Assembly (NCBI RefSeq): GCF_900538055.1
Contig: NZ_UZAC03000002.1
Location: 1 to 64,000, forward strand
DNA from: Pasteuria penetrans
Lineage (GTDB): Bacteria; Bacillota; Bacilli; Thermoactinomycetales; Thermoactinomycetaceae
Length of the DNA: 64,000 nucleotides
Direction of reading: 5' to 3'
Made by a program: the position numbers and the translations under genes. How positions within the stretch are numbered: the first letter of the stretch is position 1; the number at the start of each line of letters is the position of its first letter. Under the pieces are notes generated by a model. That model ran no database searches. It was given only the letters and a program-made list of their open reading frames with translations, and had not been told where the DNA came from. Shown one piece after another: positions 1-7,679 of the stretch.

Positions 1-1
1 A

Positions 2-997
2 CGCATAGAATCGTGCGCGGCTGTTGCTTCCTCTCTAGAGGCAACAGGTTTGCTAGCGGGAAAATTGGACAAGGTTTATGATGATCCCCATGCAGGACAA
101 ACTTCATGGGAAAAAGCCGAGCGTTCCATGTTATGTGATGCAGTTTCCATTGCATTGAGAAAATCAGGACGTTCTGAGGATACAGTAGATGCGTATTTAG
201 CGGGGGATCTTCTCAATCAGATCATTACAGCATCCCTGTCTGCTAAACAATTTAAGATTCCCTTTTTGGGAATGTATGGCGCATGTTCTACTTCCATGCT
301 TACATTAGCCAATGCTGCCGCTCTGGTGGATGGAGGCTATGCACGTTCAGCTCTGGCTGCCACAAGCAGTCATCGTGCCACATCAGAGCGTCAATTCCGT
401 TATCCAGTGGAATATGGGGGTCAGAAACCTTTGACCACGCAATGCACTATTACGGGGGCCGGCGCGGCTGTTGTTGCCCGAGGGGGTTCTGGCGTTCGGA
501 TTACCCATGCTACCCTCGGGTGCGTGGTGGATTGCGGTATGAAAAATCCGCTCAATATGGGAGCTACCATGGCTCCAGCTGCTGCCGATACGATTTTAAC
601 CCACTTCCATGATACAGGGCGAAAGCCGGAGGATTATGACCTCATCGTCACAGGTGATTTAGCCAGTGTAGGATTTTCACTGGTCCAAGAGCTCCTACGG
701 AAGAGAGGTTGGGTTCTGGGGGATCATTTTATGGATTGTGGGCTTATGATCTATCCGAGTACATCCTATGGTAAGTCACCTATCTTTGCTGGCGGGAGCG
801 GTTGTGGTTGTAGTGCCATAGTTACCTACGGTCATATTTTGCCGTTGTTACAGAAAAAGCAGTATCACCGTGTTCTTGTTATAGCTACGGGTTCACTTCT
901 GAGTCCACTTTCTTTTCAGCAGGGGGAAAATATTCCTGGGGTTGCCCATGCGGTTGCCTTTGCCTGGCAGGAGGAGAGGGATAGGGTGAATTCATGA
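2..997 (+). CDS. spoVAD: Stage V sporulation protein AD, 5'-partial
   Basis: SpoVAD is a component of the SpoVA channel that moves Ca-dipicolinate into the forespore and out again at germination. It has a thiolase-like fold without known catalysis. The reading frame is open to the left window edge (RIESCAAVASSLEATG precedes the first in-frame TTG at 50), so the gene begins outside and the TTG is not the start. Family hallmarks are visible: AGDLLNQ, GACSTSM, ALAATSSH, RQFRYPVEYGGQKP, MAPAAADT, DCGLMIY, FAGGSGCGCSA and the C-terminal TGSLLSPLSFQQ. The length and end fit the usual protein of about 338 residues. Its stop overlaps the next ATG by 4 bp, as expected for spoVAD-spoVAE translational coupling. 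Identification is secure from motif order. Confidence 0.94.
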   Translation, partial: RIESCAAVASSLEATGLLAGKLDKVYDDPHAGQTSWEKAERSMLCDAVSIALRKSGRSEDTVDAYLAGDLLNQIITASLSAKQFKIPFLGMYGACSTSMLTLANAAALVDGGYARSALAATSSHRATSERQFRYPVEYGGQKPLTTQCTITGAGAAVVARGGSGVRITHATLGCVVDCGMKNPLNMGATMAPAAADTILTHFHDTGRKPEDYDLIVTGDLASVGFSLVQELLRKRGWVLGDHFMDCGLMIYPSTSYGKSPIFAGGSGCGCSAIVTYGHILPLLQKKQYHRVLVIATGSLLSPLSFQQGENIPGVAHAVAFAWQEERDRVNS

Positions 998-1203
998 GCG
1001 GGTCAGTACTCTCTTTTCTCAGTACGTTTTTATTTTGCGGTTTGGTTTGCGTTTTTAGGCAGATATGGGTTGATGTTTTCTGTTTTTCTGCCGAGCGTAT
1101 AGCTGGGCGGCACAGCATTCGAAGGAACGGGGGGCATTCATCGGGTAGGGCTGGCATCTCAGCCAGCTTTCTCCCAAAACCCGCACATAGTAGTTTTTCA
1201 TGA
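994..1203 (+). pseudogene. Truncated SpoVAE-like start
   Basis: The ATG at 994 overlaps the spoVAD stop (ATGA), the expected place for spoVAE. The first 30 or so residues look like the SpoVAE N-terminus: a hydrophobic helix FLSTFLFCGLVCVFRQ followed by WVDVF, comparable to the family pattern FLxGGLxCVxGQ-L-DxxKLTP. After about residue 32 the sequence becomes Arg/Ser/Gly-rich. None of the conserved downstream SpoVAE features (AILDGLG, GAGATVPI) appears in any frame before the intron relic that starts at 1145. The rest of the 69-codon ORF reads through that relic. SpoVAE is normally about 115 residues and part of the dipicolinate channel, so either this copy is dead, the remainder lies elsewhere, or the gene has diverged beyond recognition. 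The truncation call is inference. Confidence 0.55.
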
Positions 1204-1235
1204 TACGGCTTTCTAATAGGAACCTTGTGCGGTCC
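1145..1235 (-). mobile_element. Group II intron 3'-end relic (domains V-VI)
   Basis: Read on the minus strand, this stretch has a degenerate domain V hairpin (about 1212-1174) followed by the domain VI stem ending in GCTGAGATGCCAGCCCTAC, as in the better preserved introns at 14046, 18400, 5474 and 37544. No reverse transcriptase remains next to it. It lies antisense inside the spoVAE position, so it could not splice from the spoVA transcript. Confidence 0.65.
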
Positions 1236-1247
1236 AATGAGGGCAGC

Positions 1248-1332
1248 GTCCCGTTGGGGGTGTGAATTTTTAAACAAGGTTTTCAGGTGAAATCCCCCCA
1301 TCTTTGGGAATTCCCTTTATGGATTTATATGT
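1248..1332. repeat. Dispersed repeat family 1, copy 1
   Basis: About 85 bp (GCAGCGTCCCGTTGGGGGTG ... GATTTATATG) recurs at 36051-36138 with roughly a dozen differences. Both copies lie beside group II intron debris in non-coding DNA. Function unknown; perhaps the end of a lost element. Confidence 0.6.
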
Positions 1333-1454
1333 AAAATATATATTAAAAATATTTTTATTATTTTAAAATATGTATTGGGGCCCTGATCCTATTCCCTCTC
1401 TTTTTATGTATTTACTACCTATTGATTCCGTCTTTATTAAAATGTAATTATTAC

Positions 1455-1697
1455 TGTAGCAGATGAACTCGCTCAGACCGTTACCAAGAATGGACTAGAA
1501 CCTCATCTGGAACCCTATTTCCATGCTTCATTGTATGATGGACTTGGAATGAGAATGTGTCCCAATACAATAAATATATAATTAAATGTTATTAAGACAG
1601 TATATTGTGCTGCAGGGATGATAATCGAAGAGGGAATTATAATACAAACCCCTTTGATTTCTTAAGAATCTACATTCATAATCCGAACGTGTGCAAC
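1455..1697 (+). mobile_element. Group II intron RT relic, left part (interrupted)
   Basis: Translation of 1456-1550 gives ELAQTVTKNGLEPHLEPYF, matching the reverse transcriptase segment RIAQTVVRNRLEPLLEPRF of the better preserved intron at 18400-20267. The segment up to 1697 (…GTGCAACCC) lines up with the relic at about 37050-37105, and the continuation (…GGTTCAGCATTCC) resumes at 5041. The gene is broken by stops and by the ISL3-like transposon at 1698-5040. AT-rich DNA at 1333-1454 shows nothing recognisable. Confidence 0.55.
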
Positions 1698-1734
1698 CCG
1701 GGGGGTCTCCGCTGTTCATAGCGGGTAGATGAAT
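1698..1734 (+). repeat. Left terminal inverted repeat of ISL3-like element
   Basis: Reads GTCTCCGCTGTTCATAGCGG in its core and pairs with 5004-5040 in inverse orientation with about three differences. The core itself contains a short hairpin (CCGCT/AGCGG). Confidence 0.7.
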
Positions 1735-1891
1735 GGCGACTCTTTAGCATGGATTTTTTTATAGGAATCGGGTAGGCGGTGACGTATTAGAAAACGAATA
1801 AGATGCTTGCTAGGGAGCACCTATCCGATGACTGTAAAATTAAGGATCATGGTCCTCTAGTTTGATAGTTATTAAGAAAACAACAAAAAAA

Positions 1892-1979
1892 TTAGGTCAT
1901 TAGCCCCTCTTCTGCTATAATGCCCCATAGAGAACCCTCAAATTCCTATGGAAAAGCAGGTGTTAGAGCTAATGACCTA
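1892..1979 (+). promoter_or_regulatory. Promoter and 12-bp inverted repeat around the transposase start
   Basis: A perfect TATAAT lies at 1916-1921; a matching -35 at the proper distance is weak. The 12-bp sequence TAGGTCATTAGC (1893-1904) sits over the -35 position, and its exact inverse complement GCTAATGACCTA is at 1968-1979, inside codons 7-11 of the transposase. In DNA this could be a pair of operator half-sites for autoregulation. In a transcript started upstream it would form a stem enclosing the start codon, while a transcript started just after the -10 would lack the left arm. This fits protection of the transposase from read-through expression, as known for IS10 and IS50. No good Shine-Dalgarno precedes the ATG. 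Confidence 0.5.
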
Positions 1980-4605
1980 CCCCCACTCTATCACAAATCC
2001 CCTTGGCAGTATAGATAGCGTAATATCTTATGTTGAAGTCGGTTTATCGGACGTACCCAAACACTGTGGACGCATTTTCCAGAGTAGGGTTCGGGACCTT
2101 TCCGAGGTTCTTCTGAACATGAACCCCAACAAGGATTTGGATTCCAAGTCTGTCGTAGAGAGCATTCAATTTTTGTCTGCTAACAAAAATAAATTACAAA
2201 CCACCTATTGGGCCAAGGATTTTATAACCACAAAGATATTGCTTGAAGCGGTGATTGGGAAGTTACGGAATCTTGGCTTTAATGATATAGATATTTTTGA
2301 GTGGATAGCCAGAACACTCAAGGAGGCTCTAGAGGAGGCAGAACCTTCACAAGGATGTGTCATTGGGAACTACTACCTGTGGTTGATGGATCGGATGTGG
2401 ATTCCACAACAGTTTGGGTATCTTCCTAAGACAGAGGAGGGCTTTATCGACTATCTGAAACAAAGCTTGTCCCTCATGCAGCTATGGGGAATACCCTGTA
2501 CAGAAGCAGTCCGTGTCGTTGTCCTAAAAATACAAAGGATCCCCAATCAATACAATTTGCCCCTGACAAGCGCCTATACCTGGTTGAAAACGGAGGGTTA
2601 TCAGGACGTACTGGATGGTATAACTATGCCTAAGGATCAATCTATCGAAGAAACGGAAAAGACTACTGTATCTATTCTTCTAGATCCGGATCATGTGAAA
2701 AATTTGAAGGATGCGGTAGCAATAAGGGAGTTCAATCACAATATGCCAAAACCCGGCCTTTCACCCCCCGCTCATGGGATACCCGAAGTAGAGGTGGTAG
2801 GCTTGGTGGCAGCACATCTCCCAGAAAAGTACGGACCTGTTGGGGAGAGGGTGTCGCTGACCATACTTGAATCTCGCGCAAAGCAACCCTCACCTGAAAC
2901 AAAATGTGCTGCCTGCGGGTGTTGCTTGGTAAAAACGGGATACTGGGTAAACAAAGCCGGTTTTCAGGATAAACCCCGAATTATAAAACACGGAATCATC
3001 AATGACTGGGTTTGTTTATCGATTATGCGTACACAGAGATGGGAGTGCCCGTTGTGCGGGAAAGACGTTACCCATGTGTATTCCATAATTGAACCTAAGA
3101 ACACGTACACAAAGGCATGTAAAAAATCAGTTGCTGATATGGCAAGCGCTTCGACAGCAAAAGCTTCCGCAGGGTATCATGGGATTCCAGAGAAGACGGC
3201 TTATGGGATGTTATTTGAGGGGGCCCTTCTTAAGCAAGGACAGGAGCTAGAAGCGGAGGCCTTGAAAAGATACAAAAACCGGGAGGTCAGTCCAGAAAAG
3301 ATGCAGGAGATTTTGCATTGGATTATCGAGACAGGGAACAAAAATATAGTAAAATCAACAGATCTTGATAAAATTGATAGTTCGGACGAACTCCCGCTGA
3401 TGGATCAAAGTCAGAAAAATACCATTATGTACGATGGAGAAGGAAGGGGTGTAGTGTTATCCCCTCAGGAACTGAAACGGCTCCGTGCCCTGTGTACATA
3501 TGGTATCGTTTGCATCGATGATACCGCCGTACGTAAAGGAAATGAGTATGTAACCCTCTTTCATGATCCAATTCATAAGACTGTATTGGCCGTGATCAAG
3601 GGGAGGAGTCAAGAAGAACTCGAAAAAAATATCAAGGAGTTCCACCCGGAATTGCTTGAGCTGAAACCAGCTGCCGTTATTATTGATCGCGCTAGGTCCT
3701 ATCGTAATTTCATAGAAAAAAACTATTGTGATGCGGTGATCATCCATGACAGATTCCATATTGTTATGAACATAAGGGATCATGCCCTGCATCCAATTGT
3801 AACGGGCTTTTTCAAAAATAAAAAATTCGTTGATTCTGTTGATCAAATGCTTCTGGATTTGCTTCAAAAAAGCCTTTATAAGCAACTTACACCCCAGGAT
3901 GAACTGGCACTGCAGGAGCTACTCCAATACTTTCCTGACCTCAAACTCCAATACGAGAAAATAGAGAAAACCCGCTCCCGTTTTCGGAAACAGTATGAAC
4001 AATCTAAGCTATCTAGGGATGATGTTGATGAATGCATATCATATATTATCGATATGTATGAAAACCTAATATCAGAATACAAAAATATGCCTAAAAACAA
4101 GAAAAAGAATTGTTTTTTAAAAATAAAGCAGGCAATCCGCGGGGCCTTGAAGAACCGTTATTGGGAAACCATGGATTCACAGGTAAGAGCCTTCATAAAA
4201 AGGGTTTTTGAGTATACTTCCTCTTGGTCCCATTTGGAGAAAGCTTACGGGTTTGTAACTGCACTGGGGCATTGGTATGACAATGAGTTCCATACGATCC
4301 AGGAGGCTCGGGATGCCCTGCGTGCCCTGATGGAAGCAGGACTACAATCCCGGTGCGTGGGCATTCAAAACGCGGCAAAAAGCTTAGAATCCGGCGAGGA
4401 TTATATCGCCAATTACCACCTCTGTAGAATGACCAATGGCGTTGCAGAGGGTAGAAATTGTTTCGTCAAGTCCATCATGCGCCGATATTTCGGGATTAAG
4501 AATGATAAAAATTACAAAAATCTAGTGATTGTGTTATCCAACCGTCCTCGCACCCAAACCGAGTACAAACCTCGATATTCCCGTGTTAGATCCTGGGCCT
4601 CGTAA
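1948..4605 (+). CDS. ISL3-family-like DDE transposase with long N-terminal extension
   Basis: 885 codons, against 400-550 in usual ISL3 transposases. The first 300 or so residues match nothing I recognise. A zinc-binding region follows (about 323-375: CAACGCC … WECPLCG), the typical ISL3 zinc-ribbon position. The DDE core covers about 515-865: CIDDTAVRKGNEYVTLFHD (first Asp, about 520), AVIIDRARSYRNF (second Asp, about 577) then IHDRFHIV, and NGVAEGRNCFVKSIMRRYFG with the Glu near 831, the hallmark ISL3 end motif. It should cut and join the flanking inverted repeats. The frame is intact, so the element may be active. Start chosen at the first ATG after the TATAAT; the ribosome site is poor. 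The family call rests on C-terminal motifs. Confidence 0.85.
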   Translation: MEKQVLELMTYPHSITNPLGSIDSVISYVEVGLSDVPKHCGRIFQSRVRDLSEVLLNMNPNKDLDSKSVVESIQFLSANKNKLQTTYWAKDFITTKILLEAVIGKLRNLGFNDIDIFEWIARTLKEALEEAEPSQGCVIGNYYLWLMDRMWIPQQFGYLPKTEEGFIDYLKQSLSLMQLWGIPCTEAVRVVVLKIQRIPNQYNLPLTSAYTWLKTEGYQDVLDGITMPKDQSIEETEKTTVSILLDPDHVKNLKDAVAIREFNHNMPKPGLSPPAHGIPEVEVVGLVAAHLPEKYGPVGERVSLTILESRAKQPSPETKCAACGCCLVKTGYWVNKAGFQDKPRIIKHGIINDWVCLSIMRTQRWECPLCGKDVTHVYSIIEPKNTYTKACKKSVADMASASTAKASAGYHGIPEKTAYGMLFEGALLKQGQELEAEALKRYKNREVSPEKMQEILHWIIETGNKNIVKSTDLDKIDSSDELPLMDQSQKNTIMYDGEGRGVVLSPQELKRLRALCTYGIVCIDDTAVRKGNEYVTLFHDPIHKTVLAVIKGRSQEELEKNIKEFHPELLELKPAAVIIDRARSYRNFIEKNYCDAVIIHDRFHIVMNIRDHALHPIVTGFFKNKKFVDSVDQMLLDLLQKSLYKQLTPQDELALQELLQYFPDLKLQYEKIEKTRSRFRKQYEQSKLSRDDVDECISYIIDMYENLISEYKNMPKNKKKNCFLKIKQAIRGALKNRYWETMDSQVRAFIKRVFEYTSSWSHLEKAYGFVTALGHWYDNEFHTIQEARDALRALMEAGLQSRCVGIQNAAKSLESGEDYIANYHLCRMTNGVAEGRNCFVKSIMRRYFGIKNDKNYKNLVIVLSNRPRTQTEYKPRYSRVRSWAS

Positions 4606-5003
4606 TCATTTTTTACATATAGAACTACATGGGTAGTTGGGAGAGGGGGATATCCCGTTTGTTTCGGCATTCCAAACTAAGGTACTATGTTGCACAGTGA
4701 GCGTCCCATTGGGCCCATCCCCCTTGTACATTGTGCATGCTGCTCGAACGTATAGGAAAGGTCTGTTGTTGGTTTCTCCCCCTTTCGCGACTTTTCCCGA
4801 GGTACCATACCCCTTAGATTTGGCGTGTACTTAGTCGCAGCTGCTGTTGTCCATAATGAAAAGGGGGGAGAGCCTATCAACTAGGGTTATAGGGCAGCCC
4901 GGTGAACTCAAACGATCTGTTTGCCTACCATCCGTTCTTCATATGCTACTCCATAATACTGCCTGCCTGATTCATGCAATAATTTCATACCCTAAAGCCT
5001 CTG

Positions 5004-5040
5004 TTCATCCACCCGCTATGAACAGCGGAGACCCACCCGG
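5004..5040 (-). repeat. Right terminal inverted repeat of ISL3-like element
   Basis: Inverse complement of 1698-1734 with about three differences, including one extra base in the G-run. Intron relic sequence resumes immediately to the right. Confidence 0.7.
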
Positions 5041-5474
5041 GCAGGTTCAGCATTCCTAGGCTTCCATTCAGACATCCATCGGAAAGATAGAAATAAGATG
5101 GTAGAGCGTTCGAAGGCAACAAGGATGCATCGATGGATACAAAGGGAATGGACTGAGATAGCTAAGCGACTCAATCCCAGTACGGGTAGGGTGGATCGAA
5201 TACTACGGCGCCTTTCAGTCGTTTAGAGTGATAAGGGCCCTACCATATTTAGTAGACGACAGGTTGAAGAAATGGGGGAAATACAAGGGATTCAGTAGGG
5301 GCTGGGGGAAAGTGAGCAGATGGGTATATCCGTTCCAGGTATAAGAGGTTGTTTGCACATGGGCGCCTATTCAGGTGAATTCTGATCTCATGGACCCTAA
5401 GAGCCGCATAATGTGAGAGTAGTACGTGTAGGTCTGTGTCTGTGGGTGGGTTGGCTTGAGGATGCCAACCCTAC
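5041..5474 (+). mobile_element. Group II intron relic, right part with domains V and VI
   Basis: Begins with remains of the RT/maturase C-terminus (GGTTCAGCATTCC corresponds to the GRRRFLGYNPAISRK region; then a degraded LNPSTGRVD… stretch matching NPILRGWVNYYGAFYPSHLRK). It ends with a domain V hairpin at 5401-5434 starting GAGCCGCATAATG and a domain VI stem ending TGCCAACCCTAC at 5474, followed by TTGACG as at the 18400 intron. Stops and shifts make the ORF non-functional. This is the downstream half of the relic at 1455-1697. Confidence 0.7.
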
Positions 5475-5581
5475 TTGACGAATGCATACACCCGTTTGGA
5501 TGCTGCCTGCGCACCCCTCCTTTTCCAATTTTCCTTTACAGGAGGGATTAGGTTGGGATAGGGTGTATACGATAGGTTACT

Positions 5582-5596
5582 TGGTAGTGACTACCA
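5582..5596. promoter_or_regulatory. Perfect palindrome upstream of secreted protein gene
   Basis: TGGTAGTGACTACCA is a 7-bp-arm palindrome followed by an A/T-rich tract with a T run. It lies about 95 bp before the start of the 5692 gene. It could be an operator or a terminator closing transcription from the intron relic; nothing decides between these. Confidence 0.35.
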
Positions 5597-5691
5597 CTAT
5601 AAATTTTTTGTTTTTAAACCTTATTGTGTGGGGCGGGATATGATTCAATCTATATTAATTTTTTATTATGTTTTTAGGTATGGGGGTTGAA

Positions 5692-7098
5692 ATGAATAAA
5701 ATGAATAATAAGTATGCGTTTGCTATATTTTCTGTTACTTCCGTGTTATTGGGATTTTTCCATGAACCCACGGCTTCCTCCTTGGGGGAATCATCCTTGT
5801 CCGGTATTCGAGATTTGCCGTCTCCTAATTCGTTGTTGCTACACAGGGATGTGTCGTTGGACGGGGGGGACGATCCCGAACATTGTGAACCCGGGAAAGC
5901 AAGATCCCGTACCAAGAGAGGCAAAGGAAGGGGTTCTGGAAGATCGGCTCCGAGCGATCAGCTTACTAGGGACGGAAGTACAGAGCCCTCGTCGTCCACA
6001 GCAGGTGTTTCCCCCGTTTCCCCCATGGATGGTGTCTCTCCTATGGATGGTGGCGTCTCCCCTATGGGTGGTGGTGTCTCTCCTATGGTGGGTACCCCTC
6101 CCGCGACCTTCCAACAAGGGGACTCCAGTGGTTCCCCCGGTCTTTCATCGGCGGAGCCCCAGGGCCAAGATTTATTGATAGAAAAGGCGTTAGATGCGAT
6201 GGAGAAGATTCCGTCTGATCGATATGGGGAGGGTCCGGATGTCGTTCATCAAGTTCTTAGAGACAGGCTTAAGGAGATAGGAGTATTGTCGCCTGATCTT
6301 GTAGATCGGTTAGCGAGACAGGCACCGTGGGTACCCCAATCTTTTTACAAGTATTTCAAGGACCACCTACGGGGGATGACACCGGAGGATTACCGTAGGG
6401 TACCACTAAAGTATGTGAGAAACACCCCCCCAGATCAATGGGTGCATTACACCGTTTTCCAGCTACGGGCATTGGGGGATGATATAGGAAAAATGGGAAT
6501 GGAACTCGCCTTCATGCTGGGACCCAGGATCATGGAATTAGAGGATTTCCAAATTAGGACGTTGGGGTTCGGTAAGGTTAGGGTGGCGGATGCGGCATTG
6601 GTTCCCGGAGACGTTGTGTACCGAAGCCTCTTAGAATATTCAATTGCGGAGGGTAGGCTTAGGTGGATTGCGGTTGATGATGTCTCATCCATACCTAATC
6701 GTTATTTTCGGTTTCCGTACAGTATGGGTTCTGATGAATTCGTTTCTTCTGCTGCTCATTCTGTATTGAGACATTTGTCGCTTTCTCAGTTTGAGGGATT
6801 ATCGGATTCGCAGTTACGTCACATAAGGGACTCTCGTCTGAATCAGATAGCATTTATGCAAATTCCGGGCGGGGATTATGTCAGAAGGCTACGGGGAACG
6901 TACGATCCCGAGGAGATACGGAACATCCTAGTAGATGACAGGATAGATTGTATGAGAAAATATGGTTGGAGGGGTCCTTATGATGTGGAATCGCTTACGA
7001 GGCGCGCGGTGAGGAGGTTGACTGATGAGGATTTCTTGGAATTACGGGATCAACTCAGCGAGGAACAAAAGGGGTGGAGGCTTCCAGAGGGAGGGTGA
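5692..7098 (+). CDS. Secreted protein with PL-x-YVRN-x-PP-x-QW segment (family A, short member)
   Basis: Start set at the ATG at 5692 because a G-rich ribosome site (GGTATGGGGG) lies just before it and the first 28 residues form a signal peptide (KYAFAIFSVTSVLLGFF…); an in-frame ATG at 5668 is possible. Of 468 residues, about 30-160 are Ser/Pro/Gly-rich with the repeated phrase SPMDGG/SPMGGG and a basic SRTKRGKGRG. From about 175 the protein is folded-looking: GVLSPDLVDRL, then EDYRRVPLKYVRNTPPDQW and FQLRALGDDIG. These same blocks occur in the genes at 15099 and 25652 in the same order, so the three are paralogs. Only two degenerate 15-residue repeats follow here. No known domain recognised; probably exported. 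No neighbour shares an operon with it. Confidence 0.75.
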   Translation: MNKMNNKYAFAIFSVTSVLLGFFHEPTASSLGESSLSGIRDLPSPNSLLLHRDVSLDGGDDPEHCEPGKARSRTKRGKGRGSGRSAPSDQLTRDGSTEPSSSTAGVSPVSPMDGVSPMDGGVSPMGGGVSPMVGTPPATFQQGDSSGSPGLSSAEPQGQDLLIEKALDAMEKIPSDRYGEGPDVVHQVLRDRLKEIGVLSPDLVDRLARQAPWVPQSFYKYFKDHLRGMTPEDYRRVPLKYVRNTPPDQWVHYTVFQLRALGDDIGKMGMELAFMLGPRIMELEDFQIRTLGFGKVRVADAALVPGDVVYRSLLEYSIAEGRLRWIAVDDVSSIPNRYFRFPYSMGSDEFVSSAAHSVLRHLSLSQFEGLSDSQLRHIRDSRLNQIAFMQIPGGDYVRRLRGTYDPEEIRNILVDDRIDCMRKYGWRGPYDVESLTRRAVRRLTDEDFLELRDQLSEEQKGWRLPEGG

Positions 7099-7103
7099 TT
7101 CAA

Positions 7104-7172
7104 CAGCCACCTACATTCGGGTGTCGGGTCAAAAGTATGGACGATACGGGTTGACCATGTAGGCTCCCCCTA
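7104..7172 (+). terminator. Possible hairpin after the secreted protein gene
   Basis: CCTACAT … ATGTAGG outer arms enclose GGGTCAA … TTGACC inner arms right after the stop at 7098. There is only a weak pyrimidine tract behind it, so terminator function is uncertain. Confidence 0.3.
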
Positions 7173-7230
7173 CCTTACTTTCTGTTTTTGCTTCTATGTA
7201 ATCATAATATTCTATCTATTAATAAATTTA

Positions 7231-7366
7231 GGGACCGTGCAATTTCTTGTGGGGAATGCCCTATCTATGAATCTAGTCTCACCTTTTCGTAAAGCAATTG
7301 AGTAACATAATAACATTTTGTTATGACACTGTTCCTGTTTTGATATCCCAGGGGTATTTATCTTAT
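7231..7366 (+). repeat. Left 136-bp terminal inverted repeat
   Basis: Begins GGGACCGTGCAATTTCTTGT and ends at …TTATCTTAT (7366). It is identical to the inverse complement of 10087-10222. It contains an internal palindrome around ATAACATTTTGTTAT. Confidence 0.85.
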
Positions 7367-7472
7367 TTCATATGAATTTTTATAAAATTTTTACTAGGTC
7401 CTTGCGCGGAAGACGAACATTGTGTTGTAGTAAGATCCATCCTGTTTATGGTACGTACAAAAACAACAAAAA

Positions 7473-7499
7473 ATCCGTAATGTTGTCAACATTACGGAT
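7473..7499. promoter_or_regulatory. 27-nt perfect palindrome upstream of the transposase
   Basis: Two 13-bp arms (ATCCGTAATGTTG and its complement) around one base, 180 bp before the transposase start. Likely an operator or a transcript hairpin controlling transposase expression; the exact role is unknown. Confidence 0.5.
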
Positions 7500-7679
7500 A
7501 AGATGGAACAAGGTTCCATTACCATGGACAAAGCGATCTGATCAACAAATAGGGCACGATCGCACGATCTGCAGTGAAAAAGAATGAAGCGTTATTATGT
7601 AAAAAGGGGATGACTCATGCCCCCTACCTCTGATAGAATATTGATCATCAACAAACAATAAACTCAGAGGAGGGAAAAC

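Larger units (their letters stand above)
1698..5040 (+). mobile_element. ISL3-like transposon inserted in a group II intron relic
   Basis: The element is bounded by imperfect inverted repeats of about 37 bp (1698-1734 and 5004-5040) and contains one large transposase gene. It interrupts an intron reverse transcriptase relic: the sequence left of 1698 and right of 5040 joins in register when compared with the intron relic at 37090-37110. At about 3.3 kb it is roughly twice the length of typical ISL3 elements. The 400 bp after the transposase (4606-5003) hold no convincing gene. No clear target duplication is visible. Confidence 0.7.
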
